DNA from: Runella salmonicolor | Lineage (GTDB): Bacteria; Bacteroidota; Bacteroidia; Cytophagales; Spirosomataceae | NCBI RefSeq assembly: GCF_024158025.1 | Contig: NZ_JAMZEL010000001.1 | Location: forward strand, 1,363,364-1,427,363 | Direction of reading: 5' to 3' | Length of the DNA stretch: 64,000 nucleotides | Shown: piece after piece, positions 45,071-54,295 of the stretch | Layout of the letters: the number at the start of each line of letters is the position of its first letter | Numbering within the stretch: the first letter of the stretch is position 1 | The notes under the pieces: generated by a model | What the model saw: only the letters and a program-made list of their open reading frames with translations | What the model was told of the DNA's origin: nothing | Databases searched by the model: none | Made by a program: the position numbers and the translations under genes

Positions 45071-46156
45071 ATGTCTGAAACCAGCACAATTTCATCGCCT
45101 GCCACCTTGGCCCAAGAGGCGATTCAATTACTAAAGCAACTGATTGCTACGCAGTCATTCAGCAAAGAAGAAGAAGGGACGGCAGCGCTGATTGAGGCTT
45201 TTTTGACGCGTAAAGGCATTCCTTTTCACCGCAAAAAAAACAATATCTGGGCGTTTAATCGCTTTTTTGACCCCAAAAAGCCCACGGTATTGCTCAATTC
45301 CCACCACGATACCGTCAGACCCAATCCTTCCTGGACCTTGAACCCCTACGAGCCGCTCGTGCAAGATGGTAAACTGTTTGGTTTGGGAAGCAACGACGCT
45401 GGCGGGCCACTTACATCGCTCATTGTTACGTTTTGTCATTTTTATGATAACCCGCATCTGACCCATAATGTTGCGCTGGCCGCCACCGCCGAAGAAGAAA
45501 TCTCGGGCCGGGAAGGACTGGAAATGATTGTAGATGACCTACCACCGATTGCGTTTGCCATCGTGGGCGAACCCACCGAAATGCACCTCGCCGTAGCCGA
45601 AAAAGGGCTCTTGGTATTAGATTGCATTGCGCACGGGAAATCAGGCCACGCCGCCCGTGAAGAAGGCGAAAATGCGATATACAAAGCCATTCAAGATATT
45701 CAATGGATTACCAATTATAAATTCCCGAAAGTTTCCCCTACACTCGGCCCAATCAAAATGTCGGTGACCATCATCAACGCTGGCAGCCAGCACAACGTGG
45801 TGCCCGATACTTGTAAGTTCACCGTCGATGTCCGCGTCACTGAGCAATACACGCTGGAAGAAATCATCGAAACTATTCGTCAAAACATCCAATCGGAGGT
45901 ACATCCGCGTTCGATTCGCCTGCGCCCATCGAGCATTGCTGTGGAGCATCCGATTGTGCAGGCTGGTCTTAAATTGGGCCGTACGGCTTACGGCTCCCCC
46001 ACCACATCCGACCAAGCGCTGTTGGATTGTCCCTCTTTAAAAATGGGCCCCGGCCATTCCGAGCGCTCACATACCGCCAACGAATTCATCTATCTGCACG
46101 AAATTGAGCAAGGCGTAGCGCAGTATATTAAGATGCTAGAGGAAGTGATTTTATAA
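45071..46156 (+). CDS. M20 family metallo-deacylase (ArgE/DapE-like)
   Basis: A 361-residue zinc peptidase/deacylase from the ATG at 45071. Metal-binding residues: His in NSHHDTV, Asp in GLGSNDAGGPL, catalytic Glu pair in TAEEEISG, metal Glu/Asp in VGEPTE, and a late His in GPGHSERSH. The dimerisation domain is marked by CIAHGKSGHAA. In Bacteroidota this type removes acyl groups in arginine synthesis (N-acetylornithine, -citrulline or succinyl forms); the exact substrate is not set by sequence here. No other arginine gene is adjacent. Confidence 0.88.
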   Translation: MSETSTISSPATLAQEAIQLLKQLIATQSFSKEEEGTAALIEAFLTRKGIPFHRKKNNIWAFNRFFDPKKPTVLLNSHHDTVRPNPSWTLNPYEPLVQDGKLFGLGSNDAGGPLTSLIVTFCHFYDNPHLTHNVALAATAEEEISGREGLEMIVDDLPPIAFAIVGEPTEMHLAVAEKGLLVLDCIAHGKSGHAAREEGENAIYKAIQDIQWITNYKFPKVSPTLGPIKMSVTIINAGSQHNVVPDTCKFTVDVRVTEQYTLEEIIETIRQNIQSEVHPRSIRLRPSSIAVEHPIVQAGLKLGRTAYGSPTTSDQALLDCPSLKMGPGHSERSHTANEFIYLHEIEQGVAQYIKMLEEVIL

Positions 46157-46270
46157 GAAATTGAAACATATTTGTCAAACTGGTCAGACGCTTTGCGTCA
46201 CGTATTGTAACTGAGTTACTCTTCCCTAAAACATGACCATATCTTGACTAGAAATGAACATTAATTGACC

Positions 46271-47101
46271 ATGACAACCCGCAGTTTATCCGACCTCTCC
46301 GAAAGCCGCATCCAACAACTTCTCGCTTTCGACCGATTGCTCAACATCATGGATGATTTGCGGGCGCAGTGTCCGTGGGATAAAAAGCAGACCATCCAGA
46401 GCCTGCGACATTTGACTATCGAAGAAACCTACGAGTTGTCGGATGCCATCATGGAGAATGATTTGCCCGAAATCAAAAAGGAATTGGGCGATATTTTGCT
46501 GCACATTGTTTTCTACGCCAAAATTGCTTCCGAAACTAACGACTTTGAGATAAAGGACATACTTCACGGTATTTGCGACAAACTCATCGTGCGTCACCCG
46601 CATATTTATGGCGATGGCAGCGGCCAACCGGTAATAGCCGAAACCGAAGAACAGGTAAAGCAAAACTGGGAACAGATCAAACTAAAAGAAGGCAATAAAT
46701 CGGTATTGGGCGGCGTGCCTGCCTCACTGCCAGCGCTTGTCAAAGCCATGCGTATTCAGGAAAAAGCCCGTGGTGCGGGGTTTGACTGGGAAGAAAAGCA
46801 GCAGGTGTGGGAAAAAGTAGAGGAAGAAATGCAGGAATTCAAAGAGCATTTCAACGCCGACGACAATTCGGTGATTGACCAAGAAAAAGCCGAAGGTGAG
46901 TTTGGCGATTTGTTGTTTTCATTGGTCAATTACGCCCGTTTTATTGATATAAATCCTGAAACGGCCCTGGAACGTACCAATAAAAAATTCATCAAACGTT
47001 TCACCTACCTCGAAACCCAATCCCGTGCCGACGGCAAACAGCTACATGAAATGACGCTGGCCGAAATGGATGAATATTGGAACAAAGCCAAAACCCTATA
47101 A
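46271..47101 (+). CDS. mazG: nucleoside triphosphate pyrophosphohydrolase MazG
   Basis: A 276-residue tandem MazG protein that hydrolyses (d)NTPs to monophosphates and pyrophosphate. First domain: LRAQCPWDKKQTIQSLRHLT, EETYEL and KELGDILLHIVF, with the EExx12-28-ExxD metal motif. The second domain has WEKVEEEMQEF and GEFGDLLFSLVNYAR. It helps limit damaged nucleotides and ppGpp-like signals. ATG 46271 is chosen over a TTG two codons before. A 50-bp palindrome follows the gene. Confidence 0.93.
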   Translation: MTTRSLSDLSESRIQQLLAFDRLLNIMDDLRAQCPWDKKQTIQSLRHLTIEETYELSDAIMENDLPEIKKELGDILLHIVFYAKIASETNDFEIKDILHGICDKLIVRHPHIYGDGSGQPVIAETEEQVKQNWEQIKLKEGNKSVLGGVPASLPALVKAMRIQEKARGAGFDWEEKQQVWEKVEEEMQEFKEHFNADDNSVIDQEKAEGEFGDLLFSLVNYARFIDINPETALERTNKKFIKRFTYLETQSRADGKQLHEMTLAEMDEYWNKAKTL

Positions 47102-47146
47102 AATTCTATCAACGGATTGAGTCTCAAGTCCGTTACTTTTTCTCAA

Positions 47147-47196
47147 ATGAACGTCTATTGAGTAATCAGGGCCCTGATTACTCAATAGACGTTCAT
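47147..47196. terminator. perfect 50-bp palindrome after mazG
   Basis: The 25 bases 47147-47171 are followed with no spacer by their exact reverse complement 47172-47196. It probably ends mazG transcription, although the T-run is short; cruciform extrusion is possible. Confidence 0.7.
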
Positions 47197-47213
47197 CATT
47201 AAAGGGGAAAACA

Positions 47214-48299
47214 ATGCACTTCAAGCTGTTTATTTTGGTGCTTTCTCTGTTTGTGCTCACGGCACAGGCCCAAACCCCTTTTACTGCTTCTTGGGATTTT
47301 GAAGGAAATAATGGCGGCTCAGTCAACAGCCCAAATGTGAGTATTTCATCGGTCGGACTTAGTGGGAATGTGAATCAGGCAGGCTATCCAGCGGGTGCAT
47401 CAGGAACCGCTATCAGCATCCGCCTTTGGACAACGGGCGGCCTGAATACCAACAAATATTTGGAGTTTTCAATTACTCCCAAAAACTATCGATGCGCCAT
47501 TACTTCGGTTTCCTTCGCCTGCAACCGCTCCCCACAAGGGCCCACGCAAGTTGCATTGCGCTCAAGTCAAGATGGATTCAGCGGCAATCTGGGGGCAGGT
47601 TCGGTAGGCGAAAACTTCGGTACGCAGAATTATTCCGTTTCCTTCAGCGGTCTGGAAAACACCGTCACATTTCGTATTTATGCTTACAGCGCCATGGATG
47701 ATTTAGGTACGCTTCGTATTGATAATCTGCGCGTTAACGGTAACGTCACCGTTGTACCTTTGCCAGTAGAGCTTACTTATTTTCGCGGAGAAGTCGTTGA
47801 TAATCAAGTCAAACTAAATTGGGAAACATCTTGGGAACAAAACGCCAGTCACTTCGACGTTCAGCGGAGCCGCGATTTAAGTGAATTCGTCACGTTTCAA
47901 TCATTGGCCGCCGCTGGCGATGTCAGCGAACGAACGCTCTACACCGCTACCGACGCCGCGCCTGTTCCGGGTGTGATGTATTATCGACTGCGCCAAGTAG
48001 ACCGCGACGGCCAATTTGTATATTCCAAAATAATCCCCATTCATTTTGACGTAAATGCGCCCCAACTTTGGGTGTTTGGCAATCCGACTTCGGCCCGTAA
48101 TATTCAGGTGAGGCTTCGCCATTTTCTGCCTTCCGAAATTAAATTATTCTCGTTGAATGGGCAGGCCATTCCGCTTCAGTGGCAGTATTTGGGGGCTGAT
48201 GATTACATTTTTCAAACAATTGCCCCCGACGGGTGGTATTGGTTAGTGGGTGAGCATCAAGGTAAACGCGTCAGTCAAAAAATTTGGTTGGCCGACTAG
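47214..48299 (+). CDS. secreted protein with FN3-like and T9SS-like C-terminal region
   Basis: A 361-residue exported protein, signal peptide 1-19 (LTAQAQ). The N-terminal beta-sandwich (about 22-180) has ASWDFEGNNGG and TLRIDNLRVNG as in cell-surface carbohydrate-associated proteins of Bacteroidota. An FN3-like strand set PLPVELTYFRGEVVDNQVKL, then LNWETSWEQNASHFDVQRS, follows. The C-terminal 80 residues (FGNPTSARNIQVRLR, LFSLNGQAI) look like a diverged type IX secretion sorting domain, so it probably goes to the surface. Function unknown. Confidence 0.8.
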   Translation: MHFKLFILVLSLFVLTAQAQTPFTASWDFEGNNGGSVNSPNVSISSVGLSGNVNQAGYPAGASGTAISIRLWTTGGLNTNKYLEFSITPKNYRCAITSVSFACNRSPQGPTQVALRSSQDGFSGNLGAGSVGENFGTQNYSVSFSGLENTVTFRIYAYSAMDDLGTLRIDNLRVNGNVTVVPLPVELTYFRGEVVDNQVKLNWETSWEQNASHFDVQRSRDLSEFVTFQSLAAAGDVSERTLYTATDAAPVPGVMYYRLRQVDRDGQFVYSKIIPIHFDVNAPQLWVFGNPTSARNIQVRLRHFLPSEIKLFSLNGQAIPLQWQYLGADDYIFQTIAPDGWYWLVGEHQGKRVSQKIWLAD

Positions 48300-48335
48300 C
48301 AACTCACTCGCATAATTTATCCATTCGCAACAATT

Positions 48336-48929
48336 ATGAAAAAGGCTCTCATCGGGTTTCTGATGCTTTTTGCAGGCATTCAATTTCTTTATGCGCAATC
48401 TTTACCCACCATTCCTCAACTCACCGAGCGCCAAGCGCGGCTACAACGCACTGGAACTTGGACGCTGGCTGGATGGTCGTTGGCCAATCTGGCGGTAAGC
48501 GGCATTGCCATCGGCAAAGCCGAAGGTAGCGCGCGGTATTTTCACGAGATGAACCTGTATTGGAATGCCGTCAACGTAGGAATTGCTGGCGCGGGCTTGT
48601 TGAGCCTGCGTAAAAAAAGCCCTCCTCCTACCCTTTCTTCAACCGTAAAAGAACATTATACGTTACAAAAAACGTTGCTTTTCAATTCGGGGTTAGACGT
48701 GGCCTACATCACAAGCGGGTTTTGGTTATTAGACAAATCAAAAACTGAGACAACCGTTACTCGCCAGAACCGCTTCCGGGGATTCGGGCAGGCAGTGGTG
48801 GTGCAAGGTGGTTTTTTGCTAATTTTTGACGTAACCAATTACCTCCTTCATCGCTCCGACAACGCTCGTTTACACCAACTTTTGGACAAAGTATCTCTCA
48901 ACGGCAATGGAGTAACGCTACAATTTTAA
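48336..48929 (+). CDS. membrane protein of unknown function (DUF6992-like)
   Basis: A 197-residue protein with a signal peptide (residues 1-20) and four hydrophobic segments (around 43-60, 75-90, 112-130, 150-168). TGTWTLAGWSLANLAVSG and QGGFLLIFDVTNYLLH resemble a Bacteroidota family of small integral proteins that I recall as DUF6992; this is not certain. It lies between two other exported proteins on the same strand. Confidence 0.65.
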   Translation: MKKALIGFLMLFAGIQFLYAQSLPTIPQLTERQARLQRTGTWTLAGWSLANLAVSGIAIGKAEGSARYFHEMNLYWNAVNVGIAGAGLLSLRKKSPPPTLSSTVKEHYTLQKTLLFNSGLDVAYITSGFWLLDKSKTETTVTRQNRFRGFGQAVVVQGGFLLIFDVTNYLLHRSDNARLHQLLDKVSLNGNGVTLQF

Positions 48930-48975
48930 GCTATCTTTACCGCTAAAATGTTAGCTAAACTCTACCTTGACGACA

Positions 48976-49803
48976 ATGATACGTTTTCTCCTTGCGCTGC
49001 TGTGCTTGCTGGTAGCCTTTGCGCCTCTTTGCATGGCTCAAAGTACTCCTGATACCTTGCAGGTAAGTTCGACCGAAACCTCTTCTGAAGAAGACGAAGA
49101 AGACCCCGCTTATCCAGAAGTAGCAGAATCTGAGCAAGATAGCACCAAGCAGTTTTTTGTCCGTTTCAATGCCGACGGAACGGCTTCTACGGGAAACGTT
49201 GAGCGAATATTATTGCAACTTACATCAGCGTTGGACTGGAAACCAAGCAATCAATTTAAACTATCGAGCAGTCCATCTTTTATTTATGGACAACAAAATA
49301 AACTGTTGACCGAGCGTGAATTTTTCGCGGATGTCCGGGGTTCGTTTTGGCACCAAAAACAAGTTTATGGCCTTGCTTTTGTAGCTTGGGATAAAAGCAA
49401 TTTAAGGCGCATCCTCAATCGGTGGACGCAGGCCGCGGGGATTGGCATAAAGTTGGTTCAGAGAAAGAGGGCTTATTTTTCGGTTACCAACCTCATTTTA
49501 CACGAAGTAACCGATTTTACCGAGCGAGATGACATTGATGTTTGGCGAAATTCAACCCGCTTACTGGGAGAATTTGCCCCCGATAAAGCGGGGAAGTTTA
49601 CCATCACAAGCATTGCATTTCTGCAACCAGCCATCTCGGTCAAAAACAATTTCCGTTGGAATGGCTCTTTAACTTTTGCCTACAAAATGAGTAATCACTT
49701 GAGCTTACGCACTAAATTTGAAAATGCGTACGAAAGCTACGTAGTACTCGGACGTAAAACCAACGATTTCCGCTGGACCATCGGACTGTCTTTTGAAAAT
49801 TAA
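48976..49803 (+). CDS. DUF481-like outer membrane protein
   Basis: A 275-residue exported protein from ATG 48976 (a TTG nine bases upstream is less likely). Signal peptide 1-21 is followed by an acidic linker (SSEEDEEDPAYPE). The remainder is a set of amphipathic beta strands with aromatic ends (FKLSSSPSFIYGQQ, WHQKQVYGLAFVAWDKS, FKFENAYESYVVL-like) ending in aromatic FEN, as in DUF481 (YdiY-like) beta barrels. Located in the outer membrane; role unknown. Confidence 0.78.
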   Translation: MIRFLLALLCLLVAFAPLCMAQSTPDTLQVSSTETSSEEDEEDPAYPEVAESEQDSTKQFFVRFNADGTASTGNVERILLQLTSALDWKPSNQFKLSSSPSFIYGQQNKLLTEREFFADVRGSFWHQKQVYGLAFVAWDKSNLRRILNRWTQAAGIGIKLVQRKRAYFSVTNLILHEVTDFTERDDIDVWRNSTRLLGEFAPDKAGKFTITSIAFLQPAISVKNNFRWNGSLTFAYKMSNHLSLRTKFENAYESYVVLGRKTNDFRWTIGLSFEN

Positions 49804-49815
49804 TATCTCATTGTT

Positions 49816-50247
49816 GTGAACCCTGAATTGCCACTCAACAATTCGTCTATTTTCGTCTACGGCACTTTAATGCAGGGCTTTACCAACCTGTTTGCCAAGA
49901 AAATTCGTCAAAACGGCATTTGGCGCGGTAAAGCATCTTTTGCAGGTGTATTGTATGATTTGGGTGACTATCCTGGAGCCATTTATCAGCCTCAAAGCCC
50001 CCATCGAGTGCACGGTGAAGTATGGGAGTTGAAGGAGTTTCAAAAAACAATCGCCGCATTGGACCGCTACGAAGGAATCCAAGCTCGGAACCCCGAATAC
50101 GTTCGACAGTCTATTCCCGTCACTCTTGAAAATGGCGTCGACGGCGTTTGTTGGACGTATCTTTTTTGTCAATCGGTCGAATCATTTATCTTTATTCCGC
50201 ATGGTGACTATCGAAAATGGTTATCGGACGGTAAACAACATTTGTAA
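49816..50247 (+). CDS. gamma-glutamylcyclotransferase-like (AIG2) protein
   Basis: A 143-residue GGCT-like fold protein: VYGTLMQGFTN is the substrate-binding YGTL loop, and WELKEFQKTIAALDRYEG contains the catalytic Glu of the LDxYEG motif. These enzymes release 5-oxoproline from gamma-glutamyl amines. The start is GTG at 49816; no ATG precedes the YGTL loop. It follows the DUF481 gene by 12 bases, so it is likely co-transcribed. Confidence 0.85.
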   Translation: MNPELPLNNSSIFVYGTLMQGFTNLFAKKIRQNGIWRGKASFAGVLYDLGDYPGAIYQPQSPHRVHGEVWELKEFQKTIAALDRYEGIQARNPEYVRQSIPVTLENGVDGVCWTYLFCQSVESFIFIPHGDYRKWLSDGKQHL

Positions 50248-50289
50248 TTAATGGGCGTTTTCATAACTATTGTCTTATTACCCTAACGT

Positions 50290-50997
50290 GTGAAGCATTT
50301 TAACCATTTCCTCCTTTTATTTTTTTTCCTACTCACTGGTCAGCTTTTTGCCCAAAAAGGCTATGTTCTGGGCAAAGTACTGGATGTTGCGACCAAGCAG
50401 GGTGTCAATTTGGCGACCATCACCAATCTCAAAACCCGCGACATGACCCGCACCAATAAGTATGGTGTGTTTTTTTTGGATGCCTCCGTTGGTGACTCCA
50501 TCGAAATCGCCAGCCTCACCCACGAGCGCGGTGCTTTCCGCTGGAATGGCGATGCCGAAGAGCTAACATTTATGTTGAAAAAACTGGATAAAGCCATCGA
50601 GCTTCCCGAAGTACGAGTAACTTCCAAACGCGAGCAAGAACTGCAAAAGGAGATTGCCCGGGTGGTAGCTGAGCCAGAGGCCCGCAAAAATTTATCGTTT
50701 GGCGAAGCCATCAAAATGGCACAATCTCCCATCAGTCTGCTGTACGAGTTGTTTAGTAAATCGGCCAAAGAAGACCGAAAAGTGGCCATGCTGATGCAGG
50801 AAAAACGCCGCCGCGATTTGGCCAACTACCGCTTTGCCATGATTGCGGGTCAGGCCACCGAGCTGAGCGGTGAGCGGCTGGAGCGGTTTCGTTATTATTG
50901 TAATTTTTCGGAAGAGTTTTTGCTGCTTTCGAGCGACTATGAGCTTACCTACGAAGTACTCCAACACTGGTATTCATTCAAAAGATTCAAAAAATAA
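50290..50997 (+). CDS. exported protein with carboxypeptidase-regulatory-like domain
   Basis: A 235-residue secreted protein. The signal peptide (1-21, LTGQLFAQ) is followed by a CarboxypepD_reg-like beta-sandwich: KGYVLGKVLDVATKQGVNLA, TRTNKYGVFFLDASVGDSI. The C-terminal half is helical and charged. In Bacteroidota such domains start many TonB-linked and outer-membrane proteins, but no barrel is present here. The start is GTG at 50290. Confidence 0.78.
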   Translation: MKHFNHFLLLFFFLLTGQLFAQKGYVLGKVLDVATKQGVNLATITNLKTRDMTRTNKYGVFFLDASVGDSIEIASLTHERGAFRWNGDAEELTFMLKKLDKAIELPEVRVTSKREQELQKEIARVVAEPEARKNLSFGEAIKMAQSPISLLYELFSKSAKEDRKVAMLMQEKRRRDLANYRFAMIAGQATELSGERLERFRYYCNFSEEFLLLSSDYELTYEVLQHWYSFKRFKK

Positions 50998-51085
50998 GCC
51001 AAAAAACTTGCAGTTTTAACGCCTTTTTTCGATTATTCACCTCTTTTAGTCAAATCCCTTATTTTCACCTAAAAACCATAAAATC

Positions 51086-51421
51086 ATGAGTGCATTCTCA
51101 GATGTTGTTGAAAAGTCGCTGGAACAATTAAGCAGTGTTGGAGTAGCGGCCGACGAAGCCCTTGTGACAGCAGTAGCCAAAGGCTTAGGACCCTCTATTT
51201 ACAATCAGGATTCTTCTTTAGTGGCGTCATCAGATCAGGAAGAACTAGACCGTGTAAAAACCAACTTTTTGATTGGTAAATTGGGATTGGCCGACGGCCC
51301 AGAATTGGACGCCGCCATTGCCGAAACGGTCGCCACGCTCAAAGGTGTAAACCGTAAATTACGAGTGGTATTTTATTATCTACTTGTCAAAAAATTTGGA
51401 AAAGAAGCTATCTACTCATAA
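51086..51421 (+). CDS. DUF2853 family protein
   Basis: A 111-residue helical protein with the DUF2853 signature NQDSSLVASSDQEELDRVKT and FLIGKLGLADGPELDAAI. Function is unknown; the family is widespread in Bacteroidota and Proteobacteria. It is a single-gene unit ended by a strong terminator. Confidence 0.88.
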   Translation: MSAFSDVVEKSLEQLSSVGVAADEALVTAVAKGLGPSIYNQDSSLVASSDQEELDRVKTNFLIGKLGLADGPELDAAIAETVATLKGVNRKLRVVFYYLLVKKFGKEAIYS

Positions 51422-51442
51422 GCCATACGAAACTCTTTTTCA

Positions 51443-51475
51443 CAATAAAGCCGTCTCTATGAGACGGCTTTATTG
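51443..51475 (+). terminator. intrinsic terminator
   Basis: A perfect 15-bp stem (51443-51457 with 51461-51475) with loop TAT, followed by TTTTTAT. It separates the DUF2853 gene from the convergent bshC. Confidence 0.88.
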
Positions 51476-51501
51476 TTTTTATGGCAGCGAGAAAACCGCT
51501 T

Positions 51502-53130
51502 TTATGCTGGGTTGATTCGTCCCGTAGCATTTTCGGAAGAAAACACTTCTTCGTCACCTTCCTCATCGGTCAAAATATTAAAGCTAAAATCCAGCGGGTC
51601 GAATGTGCCCAGTAGTTTCTCCAAAAATGTATTATCATTCAAGTAAAAATTCAAAAAATTATCGCTCCGTTCCTGCAAACTTCCGTTAGGGAAAAGCTTT
51701 GATTTTAGACCCAATAACTGATTGACTTCCGTCTCATAGTTGCGCTCTTCTGCTTTTTTTAGGCGTTTTTCTACGTTTTCCAAGGTATTGAGCACCTTGG
51801 TTTTTTCGGCATTTACCGCGCCTTCCAAGGTCTTATCAATGGAAATAGCCTTACGCAAAATAGCCACAAAAACCTCCTCAATAGCACGTTTTTCCTCGTC
51901 GAGTTCCAACGACAACGATGATGTTTTTTCCACAAACGTCTTTCGTAGTTTTACGTCATCCCAGAACAATTCTTCAACGGTTACGCCCAATTTTTCGGCC
52001 CGTTTTTGACTGGCCGAATTAATGTATAATGCAAAATTTCGCGGCAATAACATCGGGAAAGGCACTTGAAAATGATCAAAAATCCCCTTCAACTGCAGCC
52101 AATACGGCACTTCTGAAGGCCCGCCGATGTAAGCAAGGTTGGGTAAGATAATCTCCTGATACAAAGGCCGCAAGACCACATTTGGACTAAAACGCTCGGG
52201 ATGTTGATGCGCAATGGCGATAATTTCTTCTTTCGAAAACACCAAATCACTGTTGAGCACCCGATAAATATCTCCCTCTTTGACGATGCGCTCGCGCAGG
52301 CCATCTACCAAATAAAAAAAGTTGATTTCGCGGGGCGTAATCTGCGTATGGTAGCCTTCTGCTTCGAGTTTTTGCGTGGTGGCATTGCTGATTTGGTGGG
52401 CTTCCTGGTGCAGAAGTTCAGATTCAACGACGGGTAGAAACAAACGTTTTAGTTCGGCATCGTCGCCATCAATGCAGACCAAACCCTCGGCCCCAAAAAG
52501 CTCATTCATATAACACCGCACGGCATCGGCCAGGGTATCGCATTGCAAATAAGCTTTTTCAAACACAGGAACCCGCTCGGGTAGGATTTTGAGCGCTTCG
52601 CCCAGTTCGCGGGGGGTCATACGCCCTACCGCACCGCGCTGCTGGGTTTGCCAAGTATATTTTTTGCCAAAAAGATTAAAGTAACTGATTTCCTCAAAAT
52701 CATGGTCTTCTGTAGCCATCCAATATACGGGCACAAACTTCGAGTCAGGATAAGCAGCCTGTAATTTTCGCGCCAAATTGACGGCCGTGACAATTTTATA
52801 AATGACGTACAATGGCCCCGTAAATATATTTAGCTGGTGACCAGTGGTAACCACAAACGTATTGGGGTCATTGAGAATGGTTAAATCTGGTTTGACCGAT
52901 ATATTTTTATACTGCCGTTCAAGCGCTTTTACGAGTACTGCTCGGTGCTCAGACGGAAACTGACTTTTGTCTTTTATCTGTTTTTCAAAATTGCTTAATG
53001 TCGGAAAATGCCCGTAAAAAGGCTTTAAATGAGCTTTTTGGGAAATATAGTCTAAGAAAAGCGGTGGGAACGCGCCCGTAGTTTCAAGTGGTAAGGGTTG
53101 ACAATGCATGTTTGAGGGAAAATTTGACAT
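51502..53130 (-). CDS. bshC: bacillithiol biosynthesis cysteine-adding enzyme BshC
   Basis: A 542-residue protein that adds cysteine to glucosaminyl-malate in the last step of bacillithiol synthesis. The family features are clear: VVTTGHQLNIFTGPLYVIYK, KFVPVYWMATEDHDFEEISY, IGGPSEVPYWLQLKGIFDHF, and a long coiled-coil region near 440-480. Length is typical. ATG 53130 is the longest start; M8 (53109) is also possible. bshA and bshB are not in the window. The reductase gene at 6138-7142 belongs to the same thiol system. Confidence 0.96.
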   Translation of the reverse strand: MSNFPSNMHCQPLPLETTGAFPPLFLDYISQKAHLKPFYGHFPTLSNFEKQIKDKSQFPSEHRAVLVKALERQYKNISVKPDLTILNDPNTFVVTTGHQLNIFTGPLYVIYKIVTAVNLARKLQAAYPDSKFVPVYWMATEDHDFEEISYFNLFGKKYTWQTQQRGAVGRMTPRELGEALKILPERVPVFEKAYLQCDTLADAVRCYMNELFGAEGLVCIDGDDAELKRLFLPVVESELLHQEAHQISNATTQKLEAEGYHTQITPREINFFYLVDGLRERIVKEGDIYRVLNSDLVFSKEEIIAIAHQHPERFSPNVVLRPLYQEIILPNLAYIGGPSEVPYWLQLKGIFDHFQVPFPMLLPRNFALYINSASQKRAEKLGVTVEELFWDDVKLRKTFVEKTSSLSLELDEEKRAIEEVFVAILRKAISIDKTLEGAVNAEKTKVLNTLENVEKRLKKAEERNYETEVNQLLGLKSKLFPNGSLQERSDNFLNFYLNDNTFLEKLLGTFDPLDFSFNILTDEEGDEEVFSSENATGRINPA

Positions 53131-53235
53131 TAGACAGACACCGGATCAGTTCGCCAAAACGGTTAGACATTGAGAATCAATATTCCGCTTCCAAGTCTAA
53201 ACACGTAAACGAAACACCTCTCCGTAAAGTTTCCC

Positions 53236-53243
53236 TATCTTTG
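53236..53243 (+). promoter_or_regulatory. -7 box of the GT2 promoter
   Basis: TATCTTTG fits TAnnTTTG, 36 bases upstream of the TTG start at 53279. The expected transcript start near 53250 leaves a short leader, supporting that start. Confidence 0.55.
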
Positions 53244-53278
53244 CAACTACTGCTCTTAAATGCTAAACCCCAATTCTT

Positions 53279-53962
53279 TTGAACATTATCGTCATCATAC
53301 CTGCCTACAACGAAGAAGAAGCTATTGGAAAAGTTATTGCCGAAATTCCGAAAGAATGGGTGCGGGAAATCGTCGTGGTCGATAATCGCTCCACCGACCA
53401 AACGGCGGCCCGCGCGGCCGAAGCGGGCGCGACCGTAGTACCTGAGCCTTTGCCCGCCTACGGTAGAGCTTGTCTGCGCGGCATGGCGTACGTGCAATCG
53501 CTCAAACTCCCACCCGACATCATTGTTTTTGTGGACGGCGACCACTCTGATTATCCCGAACAACTCCCCGATTTGGTGAAACCCATTTTGGAACAAAACT
53601 ACGACATGGTGATTGGCTCACGGGCCTTAGGAAAGCGCGAAAGCGGCTCCATGACGCCCCAACAGGTATTCGGGAATTGGCTCGCTACGTTTTTAATGCG
53701 TCTGCTTTATGGCGTCAGCTATACGGATTTGGGGCCGTTTAGAGCCATCAAATGGGATAAACTTTTGGCGTTGGATATGCAAGATACCACCTATGGCTGG
53801 ACCGTCGAAATGCAGCTCAAAGCCGCCAAGCACCGCATGAAAACCACCGAAGTGCCCGTAAAGTACCGAAAGCGCATTGGTTTTTCGAAGATTTCGGGCA
53901 CCCTGAAAGGCGTTATTTTGGCTGGTTACAAGATTATTACCACAATTTTCAAGTATTGGTAA
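53279..53962 (+). CDS. glycosyltransferase family 2 (polyprenyl-phosphate type)
   Basis: A 227-residue GT-A domain: IVIIPAYNEEEAIGKVI at the N-terminus, VVDNRSTDQT, and the metal site IVFVDGDHSDYPEQ. PFRAIKWDKLLALDM and VPVKYRKRIGFSKISGTLKG match DPM1/GtrB-like enzymes that move a hexose onto a polyprenyl phosphate carrier. No C-terminal transmembrane pair is present. The start is TTG at 53279, since no ATG keeps the first strand. It is divergent from bshC. Confidence 0.88.
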   Translation: MNIIVIIPAYNEEEAIGKVIAEIPKEWVREIVVVDNRSTDQTAARAAEAGATVVPEPLPAYGRACLRGMAYVQSLKLPPDIIVFVDGDHSDYPEQLPDLVKPILEQNYDMVIGSRALGKRESGSMTPQQVFGNWLATFLMRLLYGVSYTDLGPFRAIKWDKLLALDMQDTTYGWTVEMQLKAAKHRMKTTEVPVKYRKRIGFSKISGTLKGVILAGYKIITTIFKYW

Positions 53963-54017
53963 AACCCACAGGTTTCTACCGATTTATCCCGTAATTTTGC
54001 GAAAAATTTCAGAATGT

Positions 54018-54287
54018 ATGCCTGTCATATCAATGTTTTATGGTTTAATTGTTTCGTTGTATTATTTTGACAACAAACAACACCATTTGCCCCACATTCA
54101 CGTCAGCTATAGTGGGCAGGAAGCCGTTTTTTCCATCGAAACAGGAGAATTAATTGATGGAAGTTTGCCAAAAGCAAAACAAAAACTAGTTGAAGCATGG
54201 ATTGAGCTACGTCGAGAAGACTTAATGGCTGACTGGCAATTGGCCATAAACGGGCAAAAAATTTTCCCAATCGACCCCTTAAAATAG
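54018..54287 (+). CDS. DUF4160 protein
   Basis: An 89-residue protein that starts with the DUF4160 pattern MPVISMFYGLIVSLYYFD followed by HLPHIHVSYSGQEAVF. The ATG at 54018 fits the family; the TTG at 53997 would add seven atypical residues. DUF4160 genes are almost always followed by DUF2442, as here (eight bases apart). The pair has been suspected to act as a toxin-antitoxin-like module; that remains inference. Confidence 0.9.
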   Translation: MPVISMFYGLIVSLYYFDNKQHHLPHIHVSYSGQEAVFSIETGELIDGSLPKAKQKLVEAWIELRREDLMADWQLAINGQKIFPIDPLK

Positions 54288-54295
54288 GCTTAAAA

